A DNA stretch of 64,000 bases. It comes from Agarophyton chilense. Taxonomy: Eukaryota; Rhodophyta; Florideophyceae; Gracilariales; Gracilariaceae. The stretch covers positions 1,922,001 to 1,986,000 of the forward strand of contig JARGXX010000068.1 of NCBI GenBank assembly GCA_030374765.1. The letters run 5' to 3'. Positions 38,275-46,873 of this stretch are shown piece after piece. A program made the position numbers and the translations under genes. The notes beneath the pieces are model-generated. The model was not told the DNA's origin, searched no databases, and saw only the letters and a list, made by a program, of their open reading frames with translations. Every line of letters starts with the position of its first letter. The first letter of the stretch is position 1.

Positions 38275-39681
38275 TTACTGCTTCTCATCGCCGTCGCGGC
38301 CACCGTCGCCGGGCGGATGCTGCCCGAGACGCCACACCGACACGCGGCGCGCGCTGCGACGCGCGCGCGCAATCTCGCTGCGCAGACCAGCGAACGGCAC
38401 CGTCTTGGTGCGACCGCCCTCCACGCGCACGCAGAACAAGTCGTGCTCCCTTGTCACCAACTCATGCTCCGCCGTCGCCCACGTCGCCCTATACGCATTG
38501 GCGGCACCTGCCGCGCCCTTCGCGCCCACGTCCGCACCGGCGCCGGAGTGAGAGGTGACAGCGCGCAGTAACACGGCGCACGCCGCCGCCACGGGCGCAA
38601 GCAGCACGATGGACACCACGCTGGGCACGGCCACCAGCGCGTCGCCAAAGTGGCGCTGCGCCAGCACGAACGACAGCGCCGGGCTCTTGAACCCTGTTTC
38701 GAACGCCACCGTCACTGCCTCCTTGCGTCCGCCCTTGAGCGCCACCGTTGCCAACAAGCCCAAAGCGCCGCCGAGCACGTGCAGCGCAGTCACCGCCAGC
38801 GCCAAACGCCCCAACCCCACTTCAGTCACCACGCTTGCGCTCTTGGACACTGGACCGAGGATCAGAACCAACACCGCCCCGATGCCCACCAAGGGTAACA
38901 ACCCTTTCACCTTGGCCACAGCGTCCTTAAACGTCGCAGCCACCGTGGCGCCGAGCAACACAGGAATCAGTACCAGTGTCGCCACACTTTTCGCCATCGC
39001 CCACGCCTCTACGTACAAAACCTGCTTTAGAAGTAACGCAGACAGCGACGGAAGAGCCACTGCAGAAAGAACAGTGCTGGCCGTCGTCATTGCCACCGAC
39101 AAAGCGACATCCCCCCCGGCTATCAACGTGCACAGGTTGCTTGCCTGTCCACCAGATATTATCCCAAGCAGCACCAATCCCACATGCAGCGGCGGCGGCA
39201 GCGAAAACAGGCGCGACAGCAGCACAGCCAGAGCAGGCATGAGCACGTAGCACCCAATCAACGACAGTGCGATCAGCCGCGTCCGTCCCGAAGCCATACG
39301 CATCTGCTCAGGCGTCAACGTCATGCCAGTAGACAGCATCAGCACAGACAAAGCCGTCTGCACACTAGTGGCCGATGTGAGTGACACAAACGCGGTCGGA
39401 TACTTGAGCGCAAGCCATGAACACACCACAGTCCATACCGGAAACAAGGACGTCGCAGCACCGGCGATTTTACTAAGCGACATGCTACTCCTCCTGACGC
39501 CTCCTCCCAATGGCGCACTCTCAACCAACGCACATTTGCGAAGCACATTCCCCACAAGCGACGAAACTCGCAATGAGCGCAACACGCCCCGCCGCGCGCA
39601 GTGCACCGACGCACACTTCGACGCATATGGTACCCGTGCCACTGCACAAGAAAAAGCCAAGCCGCCGCGCGACATGGCCAT
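38275..39681 (-). CDS. BASS-family sodium/organic acid symporter, probably plastid-targeted
   Basis: 468 residues from the ATG at 39681. The first 73 or so residues (MAMSRGGLAFSCAVARV onward) are rich in Ala, Ser, Arg and Val with no acid cluster, consistent with a plastid transit peptide. The rest has about nine or ten hydrophobic spans. Family motifs include STGMTLTPEQM, PALAVLLSRLF, GLVLLGIISGGQASNLCTLI (the crossover helix region), STVLSAVALPS and FETGFKSPALSFVLAQRHF. This is the bile acid:sodium symporter fold; plant plastid members carry pyruvate, 2-keto acids or glycolate. Which of these is carried cannot be read from sequence. The charged Arg-rich C-terminus is unusual. Confidence 0.88.
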   Translation of the reverse strand: MAMSRGGLAFSCAVARVPYASKCASVHCARRGVLRSLRVSSLVGNVLRKCALVESAPLGGGVRRSSMSLSKIAGAATSLFPVWTVVCSWLALKYPTAFVSLTSATSVQTALSVLMLSTGMTLTPEQMRMASGRTRLIALSLIGCYVLMPALAVLLSRLFSLPPPLHVGLVLLGIISGGQASNLCTLIAGGDVALSVAMTTASTVLSAVALPSLSALLLKQVLYVEAWAMAKSVATLVLIPVLLGATVAATFKDAVAKVKGLLPLVGIGAVLVLILGPVSKSASVVTEVGLGRLALAVTALHVLGGALGLLATVALKGGRKEAVTVAFETGFKSPALSFVLAQRHFGDALVAVPSVVSIVLLAPVAAACAVLLRAVTSHSGAGADVGAKGAAGAANAYRATWATAEHELVTREHDLFCVRVEGGRTKTVPFAGLRSEIARARRSARRVSVWRLGQHPPGDGGRDGDEKQ

Positions 39682-40060
39682 GTGTAAAGATCCAAGCACC
39701 ACGGCACTTGCGGTCGTTCCGGAGAACCGCCGGAAACGATGCCGACCGCGAAGGAATCGTCGTGGCCTCTCTCTCTATCTCTCTCTAGTAGATAATGTAA
39801 AGTTTCATGGACATTGCCGCTCAATGCTTCGCAGCAGCTCGCCCCACGCGACTTGTCGCAGCGCTCACCATGACACGCGCACACGTGTACCTATTCCCGT
39901 GCAATCCAGACTCTGCGTCTGTTTTCCCATCTGCCACCGCTTTCCCGCCTCCGGGCGATGCCGCATCGATCACGGGAAGGCCTTCGGAATGCATCGTCGC
40001 GGGCATCGCAGCCCCGCATCGTCCGCCATCACTCCTCGCGTACCGCCCAGTACATCAGCG
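39682..40060. other. Divergent spacer
   Basis: 379 bases between the BASS start (minus) and the small membrane protein start (plus). A short CT tract (ctctctctatctctctct) is at about 39770-39787. It probably contains both promoters. Confidence 0.45.
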
Positions 40061-40438
40061 ATGCAGAAGCCGTCCGGGCCTCAAGACGCGAACGCCCGAA
40101 TTGCCGCCGTATTTCTCCTCGTCTTCTCCCTCTCCCTTGCGCTCATTTCGCTTGCCTCACATTTCTTCTCACCCTCCCATGCTACGCGTGAGCTTAACAT
40201 TCCGACCCTCACATACAGGCGTCCGCAGCCGTTCGTTTCTCCAAAACCTCCGTCACGACGTTTTCATCGGACCAGTGCGGACGTGCTCAATGCCCCGTTT
40301 GAATTCTGTTCCGCATTGTCACCACCGTTCCCACGACATTGCTCTTACATGTATGGCGACCCGCCTGAAAACTCGTTGCAACGTCAAGTCGCCCACTATC
40401 CGTGGGACACTGCCAAAGCTCGTGTTATTTATACATGA
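40061..40438 (+). CDS. Small single-span membrane protein, unknown
   Basis: 125 residues from the ATG at 40061; an in-frame ATG at 39989 would add 24. After a 12-residue polar start comes a strong hydrophobic segment (IAAVFLLVFSLSLALISLAS, about 13-32), then a Pro/Arg-rich lumenal-type part and a conserved-looking end (FEFCSALSPPFPRHCSYMYG, then HYPWDTAKARVIYT). It resembles a type II anchor with a short globular end holding Cys pairs. No family is recognised. It converges on the PPR gene with 55 bases between stops. Confidence 0.5.
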   Translation: MQKPSGPQDANARIAAVFLLVFSLSLALISLASHFFSPSHATRELNIPTLTYRRPQPFVSPKPPSRRFHRTSADVLNAPFEFCSALSPPFPRHCSYMYGDPPENSLQRQVAHYPWDTAKARVIYT

Positions 40439-40493
40439 AACTCAGATACACAGATCCGCTGACTCGGCAGCCGCAGTGAAAAAGGCCAGCGAT

Positions 40494-42896
40494 CTATGAC
40501 CACCTCAGCGCCAGGAGCTTTTGTCTCAACCTCACGCGCTTCTTACAGACACTCTCCGGCAATATAGGAACCTTGTCCAGAACATGCAGCAGCTTTTGCA
40601 ACCGTTCGGTCTTCATGTCGCCCTCCTGCAGAGCCACATCTGCCAATAAACTCAAAGTGGCCCCATTCGGCTCGGCGGCACGATCGGCCAACATTAAGTC
40701 AAACGCTTCAAACGAAAAAGAAGGCAATCCGCATTTCCATGCCGCAAACATCATCGAGTTGTAAGTGCCCACCGTCGCAGCCGGGAATTCCGTCTCTCTA
40801 CCAAACACAACGCCTTCCTTTGCATTGGTTTTGTCACGGACAAGGTAGACCAAACTACGATTGTTCCTTGCCGTCATTTTGTTGAAGATCTGCAGCGAAA
40901 GATCAAAGTTGCCCGCGGCGGCAGCGGCTGCAAGCACGGTATTGTACACGTAGGCCGCTTGACGGCTCACTCTTGCCACACCAGTGGCATGCATCTCTCC
41001 AATAAGATGCACTATCAGATCAATCCACTCGCTCGAATGTGGAACATCCGCAGATTCCATCACAGTGCCATCAACAGCCCCAACTGTCTGCATCGCGTTT
41101 CCTCGTTCCTCCTCGCCGTCGCAATGTTCTTGTTCCATCATGGTTTCACGCGAGGCTGTCTTCCTTACATGAGACGCTAGTCCATAGATCAGACTCTCGT
41201 ACACCTCAAAGTTGGGCTTCAGCCCAGCCTGTTTTAACGACTCGAACACCTCAAGTGCGCGTCCATGCTCACCGCACATGAAACACACTTGCATAAGCAC
41301 GGTGGAGACATAAAGCGGCGCCAATTGTCCACGGCTGTCCCCCCCTAGTTGAAGGCGCAGGGCATCAAAGGCCGCATCCAACTGGCGCACGTTTCCACAA
41401 GCGCTGATCAACGCCATGCGAATAGCTTCGGCACTGCCGACGTCGCCAAACACGACGACGTTGCCAAAACGCTGTGCAAGCCGTTTGGTCTCCTCAAAGG
41501 CAGCGCGAATTCCCTGGGTTTGGGCAACTATCTCCAAGTACGACTTGATAAAACTATAGTTGGGGCGCTCGTTCACCTTCTCCAGGTGACGCAACAAAGC
41601 ATCGGCCAGATCTGTATCGTGCGTATTGGCAGCTGCCTGCATCATATGGCTGAATGTTATTCGATTTGGATTGGGCATGGAGCGGTACAGATTGAGCGCT
41701 TCGTGGGTGTGATTTCGAAACACAAATGCCCTTATGAGCGTATTGTAGGTGACAGTGGTGGGCTGAATGTTTTGTTGTTGCATCTGGTTGACAACCAAAA
41801 GAGCGCGATCAGCGGCAACGTGGCGATCCTCCACGCCGGTGCCGGCGGACAGACCTCGCAGAAGTAGATTGTATGTACGTGCATTTGGAGGGGGAAAGCG
41901 GGTGGTGGAGGAGCTGGCCATGCGATTGACAAAGGCAAAGGCGGTGTCTTGCAGACGGAGCTGGGCACACTGCTTGACAAAGGCGTTACAGCTCTGGACA
42001 TTGAGAAAAGTAGCGCCGAACATGGCAATGAGGGACTCGGCCTTGGAGATGGCACAGGAGGCAACGTAGGCGCGGAAAAGGGCGCTGAGTACACGATCAT
42101 TGGTGCGGTGGTGCGCAAGGTGAGGGCTAAAGTACAGCTGCTCGGCCTCCTGCGCTTTATGACACATTCCAAGACACAGAATGAAGGCGGCGGTGGCGAG
42201 CTCACTCGACGACGGGTGCGATGGTGCGGAGCGCGCGCTGCCAAGAGCAGCGGCAAAAGCAGGGTCTTGCGTTTGGTTGCGAATTCGGCGCGCGAGCGAC
42301 AGATGATTGCAATGGCCGCAGATTCTGTACATGAGGGCGGTGGAGCGCGGATGAACGTGCGAGCTAAGGCGGCGCAGTTGAGTCCACATGCGACAGGCAA
42401 TGTGCAACACATAAGCGTTTGCCGGCGAGTTATGCGTGAGTCGCGCCGCCTCTCGTGCGCACGCCGTGAGCACGACGTTGTACGCAGCGGCGCGCAAATC
42501 GGCGCGCGCATCATGCAACACGTCCATCATGGCGGCGAGGCGCTCACGCGGCGCCGTGAAGCGTTCGGCGTCCAACAAGGCAAGCAAACACTCCACAACG
42601 TCGCGCTCATCGCGACTGAAGCGCAGTCCAGCACTGCCCGCCACACGCAAGGCGTGCTCCACATGACCACGCCTTCTGAGTTGTCTGGCGCGCGCGCGCG
42701 GCGCAACGTCGGCGACGGCAATTGGTACGGCGGCCACCCACGACGGCCCGTCCACCAGTGTGAGCGCGCGCCACGCCGTTGTCGGCGGTGGTTGCGACGC
42801 GTCTGCCTGCGAGCAGCGCAATCGTTGCACCGTGCGCGCGCGCAACGCCACGGTGATGGCGCTGCGCGAGGCGCGGTTCAGCGGCGTGCGCAGCAT
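40494..42896 (-). CDS. Pentatricopeptide repeat (PPR) protein, organelle-targeted
   Basis: 800 residues from the ATG at 42896. The N-terminus (MLRTPLNRASRSAITVALRA) is Arg/Ser-rich without acids, typical of mitochondrial or plastid import. PPR-type helical repeats are clear in the middle: ARTYNLLLRGLSAG, VTYNTLIRAFVFRNHTHEAL, ITFSHMMQAAANTHDTDLAD, a copy ending NFEVYESLIYGLASH, and AYVYNTVLAAAAAAGNFDLS. They fit P-class 35-residue repeats and I see no E or DYW extension. Such proteins bind organelle RNA one base per repeat and control its processing, stability or translation. An in-frame open stretch upstream starts at GTG and runs into repeat DNA. Confidence 0.88.
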   Translation of the reverse strand: MLRTPLNRASRSAITVALRARTVQRLRCSQADASQPPPTTAWRALTLVDGPSWVAAVPIAVADVAPRARARQLRRRGHVEHALRVAGSAGLRFSRDERDVVECLLALLDAERFTAPRERLAAMMDVLHDARADLRAAAYNVVLTACAREAARLTHNSPANAYVLHIACRMWTQLRRLSSHVHPRSTALMYRICGHCNHLSLARRIRNQTQDPAFAAALGSARSAPSHPSSSELATAAFILCLGMCHKAQEAEQLYFSPHLAHHRTNDRVLSALFRAYVASCAISKAESLIAMFGATFLNVQSCNAFVKQCAQLRLQDTAFAFVNRMASSSTTRFPPPNARTYNLLLRGLSAGTGVEDRHVAADRALLVVNQMQQQNIQPTTVTYNTLIRAFVFRNHTHEALNLYRSMPNPNRITFSHMMQAAANTHDTDLADALLRHLEKVNERPNYSFIKSYLEIVAQTQGIRAAFEETKRLAQRFGNVVVFGDVGSAEAIRMALISACGNVRQLDAAFDALRLQLGGDSRGQLAPLYVSTVLMQVCFMCGEHGRALEVFESLKQAGLKPNFEVYESLIYGLASHVRKTASRETMMEQEHCDGEEERGNAMQTVGAVDGTVMESADVPHSSEWIDLIVHLIGEMHATGVARVSRQAAYVYNTVLAAAAAAGNFDLSLQIFNKMTARNNRSLVYLVRDKTNAKEGVVFGRETEFPAATVGTYNSMMFAAWKCGLPSFSFEAFDLMLADRAAEPNGATLSLLADVALQEGDMKTERLQKLLHVLDKVPILPESVCKKRVRLRQKLLALRWS

Positions 42897-43063
42897 GTAC
42901 CAGAGGTACCACAAGTGTGTGTGTGTGTCGCAGGATTTCCGTTGGAGTAGAGAACGCTGAGCGCTCTCCGGGTGGCGCACCCTGTGCCGTTCCAAGAGAA
43001 CGCAAACGTACAGTGCCACGCAAACGTACAGTGCCACGTTTCAAGCTGCTTTCCACGCACGTG

Positions 43064-43183
43064 GCCACCGGTACAATCGTCCACGCAGCCACTGGTACAA
43101 CTGTCCACGCGGCCACCGGTACAATCGTCCACGCAGCCACTGTTACAACTGTCCACGCGGCCACTGGTACAACTGTCCACGCG
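43064..43183. repeat. 24-bp tandem repeat, 5 copies
   Basis: The unit gccac(c/t)g(g/t)tacaa(t/c) followed by (c/t)gtccacgc(a/g) occurs five times with few changes. Units alternate between two variants, so a 48-bp higher-order unit is visible. The period is a multiple of three, which keeps frames open on both strands and creates chance ORFs. Confidence 0.9.
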
Positions 43184-43475
43184 ATGTTTGTGTACTCCCC
43201 CCTCGGCAACTGGCGCGTGGCTGCGGCGTGCACGCACGGCGCGCGCACGTGTGACCACATTAAAATTTTAACTTACAACAGCCCCCGTTTTCATGTAGGC
43301 AAGGCTGGTTGTGCCACGACCGCTTCGCCGCGTTTCACTTCCCCCCCGCGCGTTTGCCGCCGCCGCCGTCATGTGCTCCCAAATGTAATCTTCACCAGCA
43401 GAGCGCTCCCCCTCCCCCATCCCTTTCTTTCTGTTTTTTCCCGCTGCCGCAGCGTCATACCGCGCTGTCCTGTCG

Positions 43476-43526
43476 GTCCTGTCCTGTCCTGTCCTGTCCT
43501 GTCCTGTCCTGTCCTGTCCTATCCTG
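43476..43526. repeat. (GTCCT)n pentanucleotide repeat
   Basis: About ten units of gtcct end 14 bases before the ATG at 43540, so the tract should lie in the 5' UTR of the CHY/RING gene. Confidence 0.9.
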
Positions 43527-43539
43527 TCATCCTCCCAAT

Positions 43540-44886
43540 ATGTACCCCCTTTCTCCTCCCCACGACGACGCTCGCTCATCTTCCAGTTCGTCGTTCCCCG
43601 CCATCACCCCCCCCAATTCACCGCCGTCGCCTACACCTCAACAACAACAATGGCAACTCCCCGCCGACTGCACATCCTTCGAACACATCCAAGCGCTTAT
43701 CCGCCAAATCTCGCGCGACCCCTCTCTTTCTGAAGCAGAAAAGAGTCGCCGCCGTCAAACCATCTTCACCCACCGTTTCCGACAGAGTCAGTCACAGCAG
43801 GCTCAGAGCTATTCGCATCAGCTCCAGGCAAACACCCATCACATTTCCTACTCTCGCGTGCTTGACCCCGTCACAGGCGAGCCCAAGCCCGGTTGCGAGC
43901 ACTACCCGCGCAACTGCAAGCTGCGCGCCGCGTGCTGTGGCTTGTGGGTTGTCTGTCGTCTCTGTCATGATCACAACATGGACCACGAAATGGTGCGCTT
44001 CCACACCACTCAGGTGCGCTGCATGCTGTGCGATCGAGAGCAGCCCGTCTCAAACAAATGCGTCCAATGTAATGTGCACTTTGCCAGATACTTTTGTGCA
44101 ATATGCAAGTTCTACGACGACACCCCAGACAAGGATATTTACCATTGCCACAAATGCAAGATCTGTCGCGTTGGAAAAGGAATTGGCCACGATAACTTTC
44201 ATTGTGACCGCTGCGATGCCTGTATATCAATCGAACTTTCCAAGGGGCACCACTGTTTGAAAAAGTCGCTGGACGCCAACTGTCCTATATGCGGTGCCTA
44301 CTTGTTCACATCTACGCGCCCGGTGGTGTTCATGCGATGTGGCCACACTATGCATGCGCACTGCTTTGATGACTACACGGTTGAAAACTTTCGCTGCCCG
44401 CTGTGCCAAAAGGCGCTCACCAACATGTCATCGTACTACTCCCGAATTGATGAAATGCTCAAGCGTGAAGTGATGCCGCCTGAACACCGCAATCAATTTT
44501 CCGAGATTCTGTGTCATGATTGTGACAAGCGCTCCACAACTACCTTTCATTTTGAGCATCACAAGTGTCAGCATCCCCCGTGTGGCAGCTACAACACGCG
44601 CGTGCTGCGCACTTTTCGCCGCGACGGCGCAAAGGACAGTGAGGCGGCGTCTAGTTCGTTGTGGCAGGGCGACGGCATGCGACTTTTGGAGAGGGAGGCG
44701 GCGTGCGCCGGCGCCGCCTCCGGTAGCGCTAGCGGAGGTGGTATTGGTGGCAGCGCCAGCGCCAGCTCTGCGGCGGCGTCTCGTTTGGATTGCGAGTCAC
44801 GCGCGTGCGAAGACGGCGAAAGTCGCATGGAGGACGGGCAGAACAGCAGTGGCGAGAACATGCGCACGGACGATGTTCACGGATAG
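43540..44886 (+). CDS. CHY-CTCHY-RING zinc-finger E3 ligase (RCHY1/PIRH2-like)
   Basis: 448 residues from the ATG at 43540. After about 115 residues of Ser/Pro/Gln-rich lead come, in order, a CHY zinc finger (about 119-186: GCEHYPRNCKLRAACCG through YFCAIC), a CTCHY finger (about 187-247: YHCHKCKICRVGKG, HCDRCDACIS, HHCL), a RING-H2 (248-289: CPICGAYLF, RCGHTMHAHC, CPLC) and a zinc ribbon (LCHDCDKRSTTTFHFEHHKC). This exact order defines the RCHY1/PIRH2 and plant MIEL1/BTS-like E3 ligases. The Ser/Ala/Gly-rich tail after about 370 and the long N-terminal lead make it larger than human RCHY1 (261 residues). No hemerythrin domains are present, so it is not a BRUTUS-type iron sensor. Confidence 0.93.
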   Translation: MYPLSPPHDDARSSSSSSFPAITPPNSPPSPTPQQQQWQLPADCTSFEHIQALIRQISRDPSLSEAEKSRRRQTIFTHRFRQSQSQQAQSYSHQLQANTHHISYSRVLDPVTGEPKPGCEHYPRNCKLRAACCGLWVVCRLCHDHNMDHEMVRFHTTQVRCMLCDREQPVSNKCVQCNVHFARYFCAICKFYDDTPDKDIYHCHKCKICRVGKGIGHDNFHCDRCDACISIELSKGHHCLKKSLDANCPICGAYLFTSTRPVVFMRCGHTMHAHCFDDYTVENFRCPLCQKALTNMSSYYSRIDEMLKREVMPPEHRNQFSEILCHDCDKRSTTTFHFEHHKCQHPPCGSYNTRVLRTFRRDGAKDSEAASSSLWQGDGMRLLEREAACAGAASGSASGGGIGGSASASSAAASRLDCESRACEDGESRMEDGQNSSGENMRTDDVHG

Positions 44887-46190
44887 CTGCCCCAACCAAC
44901 ACTTTGGCGCCGCTTGTCGCGTTTGCGTCGTTGTGCACATAGCGTCACTGTATATCTACGCGCTACTGTAAAAGCGAAATTGCGCTGAAGAGAAGATGTG
45001 TTCGGTGTTGCGGGTGGCTTTGAGCCACTTGTCGCTCGCAGGGGGGCGGCAGTGGCGAGGGTATCGGGAGATGGCGCTGAGTGGCGGCGGTGGTGACGGC
45101 GGCGACGACGACGAAGATCAGCGTGCTGACGCTGAACAGTGAGAGCACTGACGGCTGCGGCGTCGTAATTGTACTCGTAGATAGACCGACCGCGCTGTCG
45201 ACGAGTGGCGCAGCAATTTGCTGAGCTCAACACGCGCCACGGTGCACTGCGCGTACGCGCCGTACAACAGCTCGATCACGTGATGTACTGTTGTCGCGCT
45301 CCCTACAACGCCGCACCCTCCTGCCCGGTGTGCGCCTTGCGAGACTGTCGTAAGGTTGGAATCGAGGGAACTGCGCAGGTTTCATCTCTTGTCGGTCGTA
45401 GAGATGGATCTCAGTGCGCATCATCCGTCGACAACAGATTTGCAGATTTGCACCGGGTGGATACCGGTGGGATAAAATTGTCTGAGTATGAAAGGGGAAA
45501 CAACTGCACGCAGCTCGCGTACCTCCGTTCATCAGCATTCTACGTCGTAAACCTACAACTATTCATCCGTGCCCAGCACAACACAGGACAGTGCTGTTGA
45601 ATAATATCCCTTCGTTCTGTTGTGTTATCGATACACTGTATTGCTCGGTCGACGCTGACATTATGATCTTGTGGTGATGCGCAGCTTAACGATTGTTTCA
45701 TAATTGCTTCAGAAACGTCTTGGCCGATACATCGTGCCTCCAGTAAGATCTGCAAGAGACCGGTAGGCGATGCGACTGGATGGAGCGGGCACCGGTGTCT
45801 TACTTGGACCTTTTCACACACCACAAGGGGTCCTCATGGCGACAACACGTTGCAATCATATCAGCTGTCCTCCTACAGTTGGAAACTGCCTCGTGTCTCC
45901 AACCACTTCATGTATCGGAGCTGTTTCAGCAGCAGCTTATTGCATAACAGCTCTCTCGCCTTTCTCACCTCGCATAGCTTTCTAGTATTGCATTGCATTG
46001 ACGAAGGTACGAAGATTAAAACGTAATTGCACACCGGGTTTTTGTCCTCTCTGATTCCTCGCCCAAATCGCGATTAGTGCAACGATCTGATTCGCGGAAC
46101 ACAAAAGGATACGCATTGTAGAAGTATAGCGCCCACTTCGGTTGAATCCTTCTCCAACTCTGCAAAAAATGCCAAAAAAGGATGGCACAA
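44887..46190. other. Spacer without a confident gene
   Basis: About 1.3 kb. On the minus strand a frame at 44963-45225 encodes a strong hydrophobic segment (VLSLFSVSTLIFVVVAAVTT) but has no fitting ATG; it could be the last exon of a small membrane protein with exons around 45250-45540. I could not find a consistent set of splice sites, so no gene is called. Confidence 0.4.
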
Positions 46191-46275
46191 GCCACATGCG
46201 AGGCTTGAACTCGCGACCTCAGGATTGCTGATTGTGATTATGAGACCTGCGCTCTGCCGACTGAGCTAATGTGAC
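46191..46275 (-). tRNA. tRNA-Met (CAT anticodon), elongator type, with 13-nt intron
   Basis: The minus strand folds as a full cloverleaf: acceptor GTCACAT/ATGTGGC (7 pairs with one G-T), D stem GCTC/GAGC, anticodon stem CAGGT/TCCTG with the T31-T39 mismatch typical of elongator tRNA-Met, loop CTCATAA, T stem GCGAG/CTCGC with loop TTCAAGC. A 13-nt intron (ATCACAATCAGCA) sits after base 37, the standard eukaryotic place, and removing it leaves 72 nt. No CCA is encoded, as expected for a nuclear gene. Base 73 is T rather than the usual A, which is odd and could affect charging. Confidence 0.85.
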
Positions 46276-46390
46276 TTTGTTCTGTTGAAAGTTAGTGCGT
46301 CTACAATAAATATAAACATAATTGTAGACAAGCAATCACCTCCCCTCCTCCGTCGCGACACAATGACCAGACTCGAGCGCCGCCTGCCAA

Positions 46391-46597
46391 TCACTGAATG
46401 AATGTGTACTGGTTTTCCTCGTAAAGCCGGTCAAGCTCGCTCTTGATCATATCCTGAGCACTTTCTTTTACTAGCACATGAGTCTCGTCCAAATCGCTTA
46501 TGATGAACTTGTGCATTTGTTTCTCGTCCAAGTGCAGTAGAAATTGCTTCACCGGTATGTCGCACGATATTAACAGCCCCACCGTCGCGTTCACCAT
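46391..46597 (-). CDS. GTF2H5: TFIIH subunit TFB5 / GTF2H5 (TTDA)
   Basis: 68 residues from the ATG at 46597 (human 71). The start MVNATVGLLISCDIPVKQFL matches the family pattern MVN-KGVLI-CDP-KQFL, followed by FIISDLDETHVLV, which corresponds to the human FIIQDIDDTHVFV. It is the smallest TFIIH core subunit; it binds p52/Tfb2 and stimulates XPB in nucleotide excision repair and transcription start. The open frame starts upstream at GTG, eight codons before the true ATG. The gene lies head to head with the MED1-like gene (276 bases apart) and ends 115 bases from the tRNA 5' end. Confidence 0.93.
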   Translation of the reverse strand: MVNATVGLLISCDIPVKQFLLHLDEKQMHKFIISDLDETHVLVKESAQDMIKSELDRLYEENQYTFIQ

Positions 46598-46873
46598 TTT
46601 TGACGCAACTTTGTCCGTCACAAAAGTCCACAGGATGTCGATATGCTCTCACTTCCACACTGGCCCTCGGTCTTGCGGCAGCACGCGGCGCGGTGGCTTG
46701 GGCAAATCGTCGCCCCACTGACCCCCTCGCAAGCCCGAAATCATACCGCCTCCAATTTTTTTTTCAGTTTGATTCGAGTCACCACCCAGAGCATCGAGGC
46801 TCCTTTGCAACAAAACTATGTCGCTCCTCCTCTCGTGGTGAGCTAAACCCCGTCATTCATTAACATCGCGCAA

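Larger units (their letters stand above)
42897..43539. other. Divergent spacer with tandem repeats
   Basis: 643 bases between the PPR and CHY/RING starts. It has a 19-bp direct repeat (cgcaaacgtacagtgccac, near 43000-43037), five 24-bp repeats (43064-43183) and a CCTGT pentanucleotide tract (about 43476-43526). Confidence 0.6.

Noticed and set aside
43309-43539. N-terminal extension of the CHY/RING gene upstream of 43540
   Set aside because: The extension begins at a non-ATG codon and would translate the GTCCT repeat; the ATG at 43540 follows the repeat and gives a sensible start.
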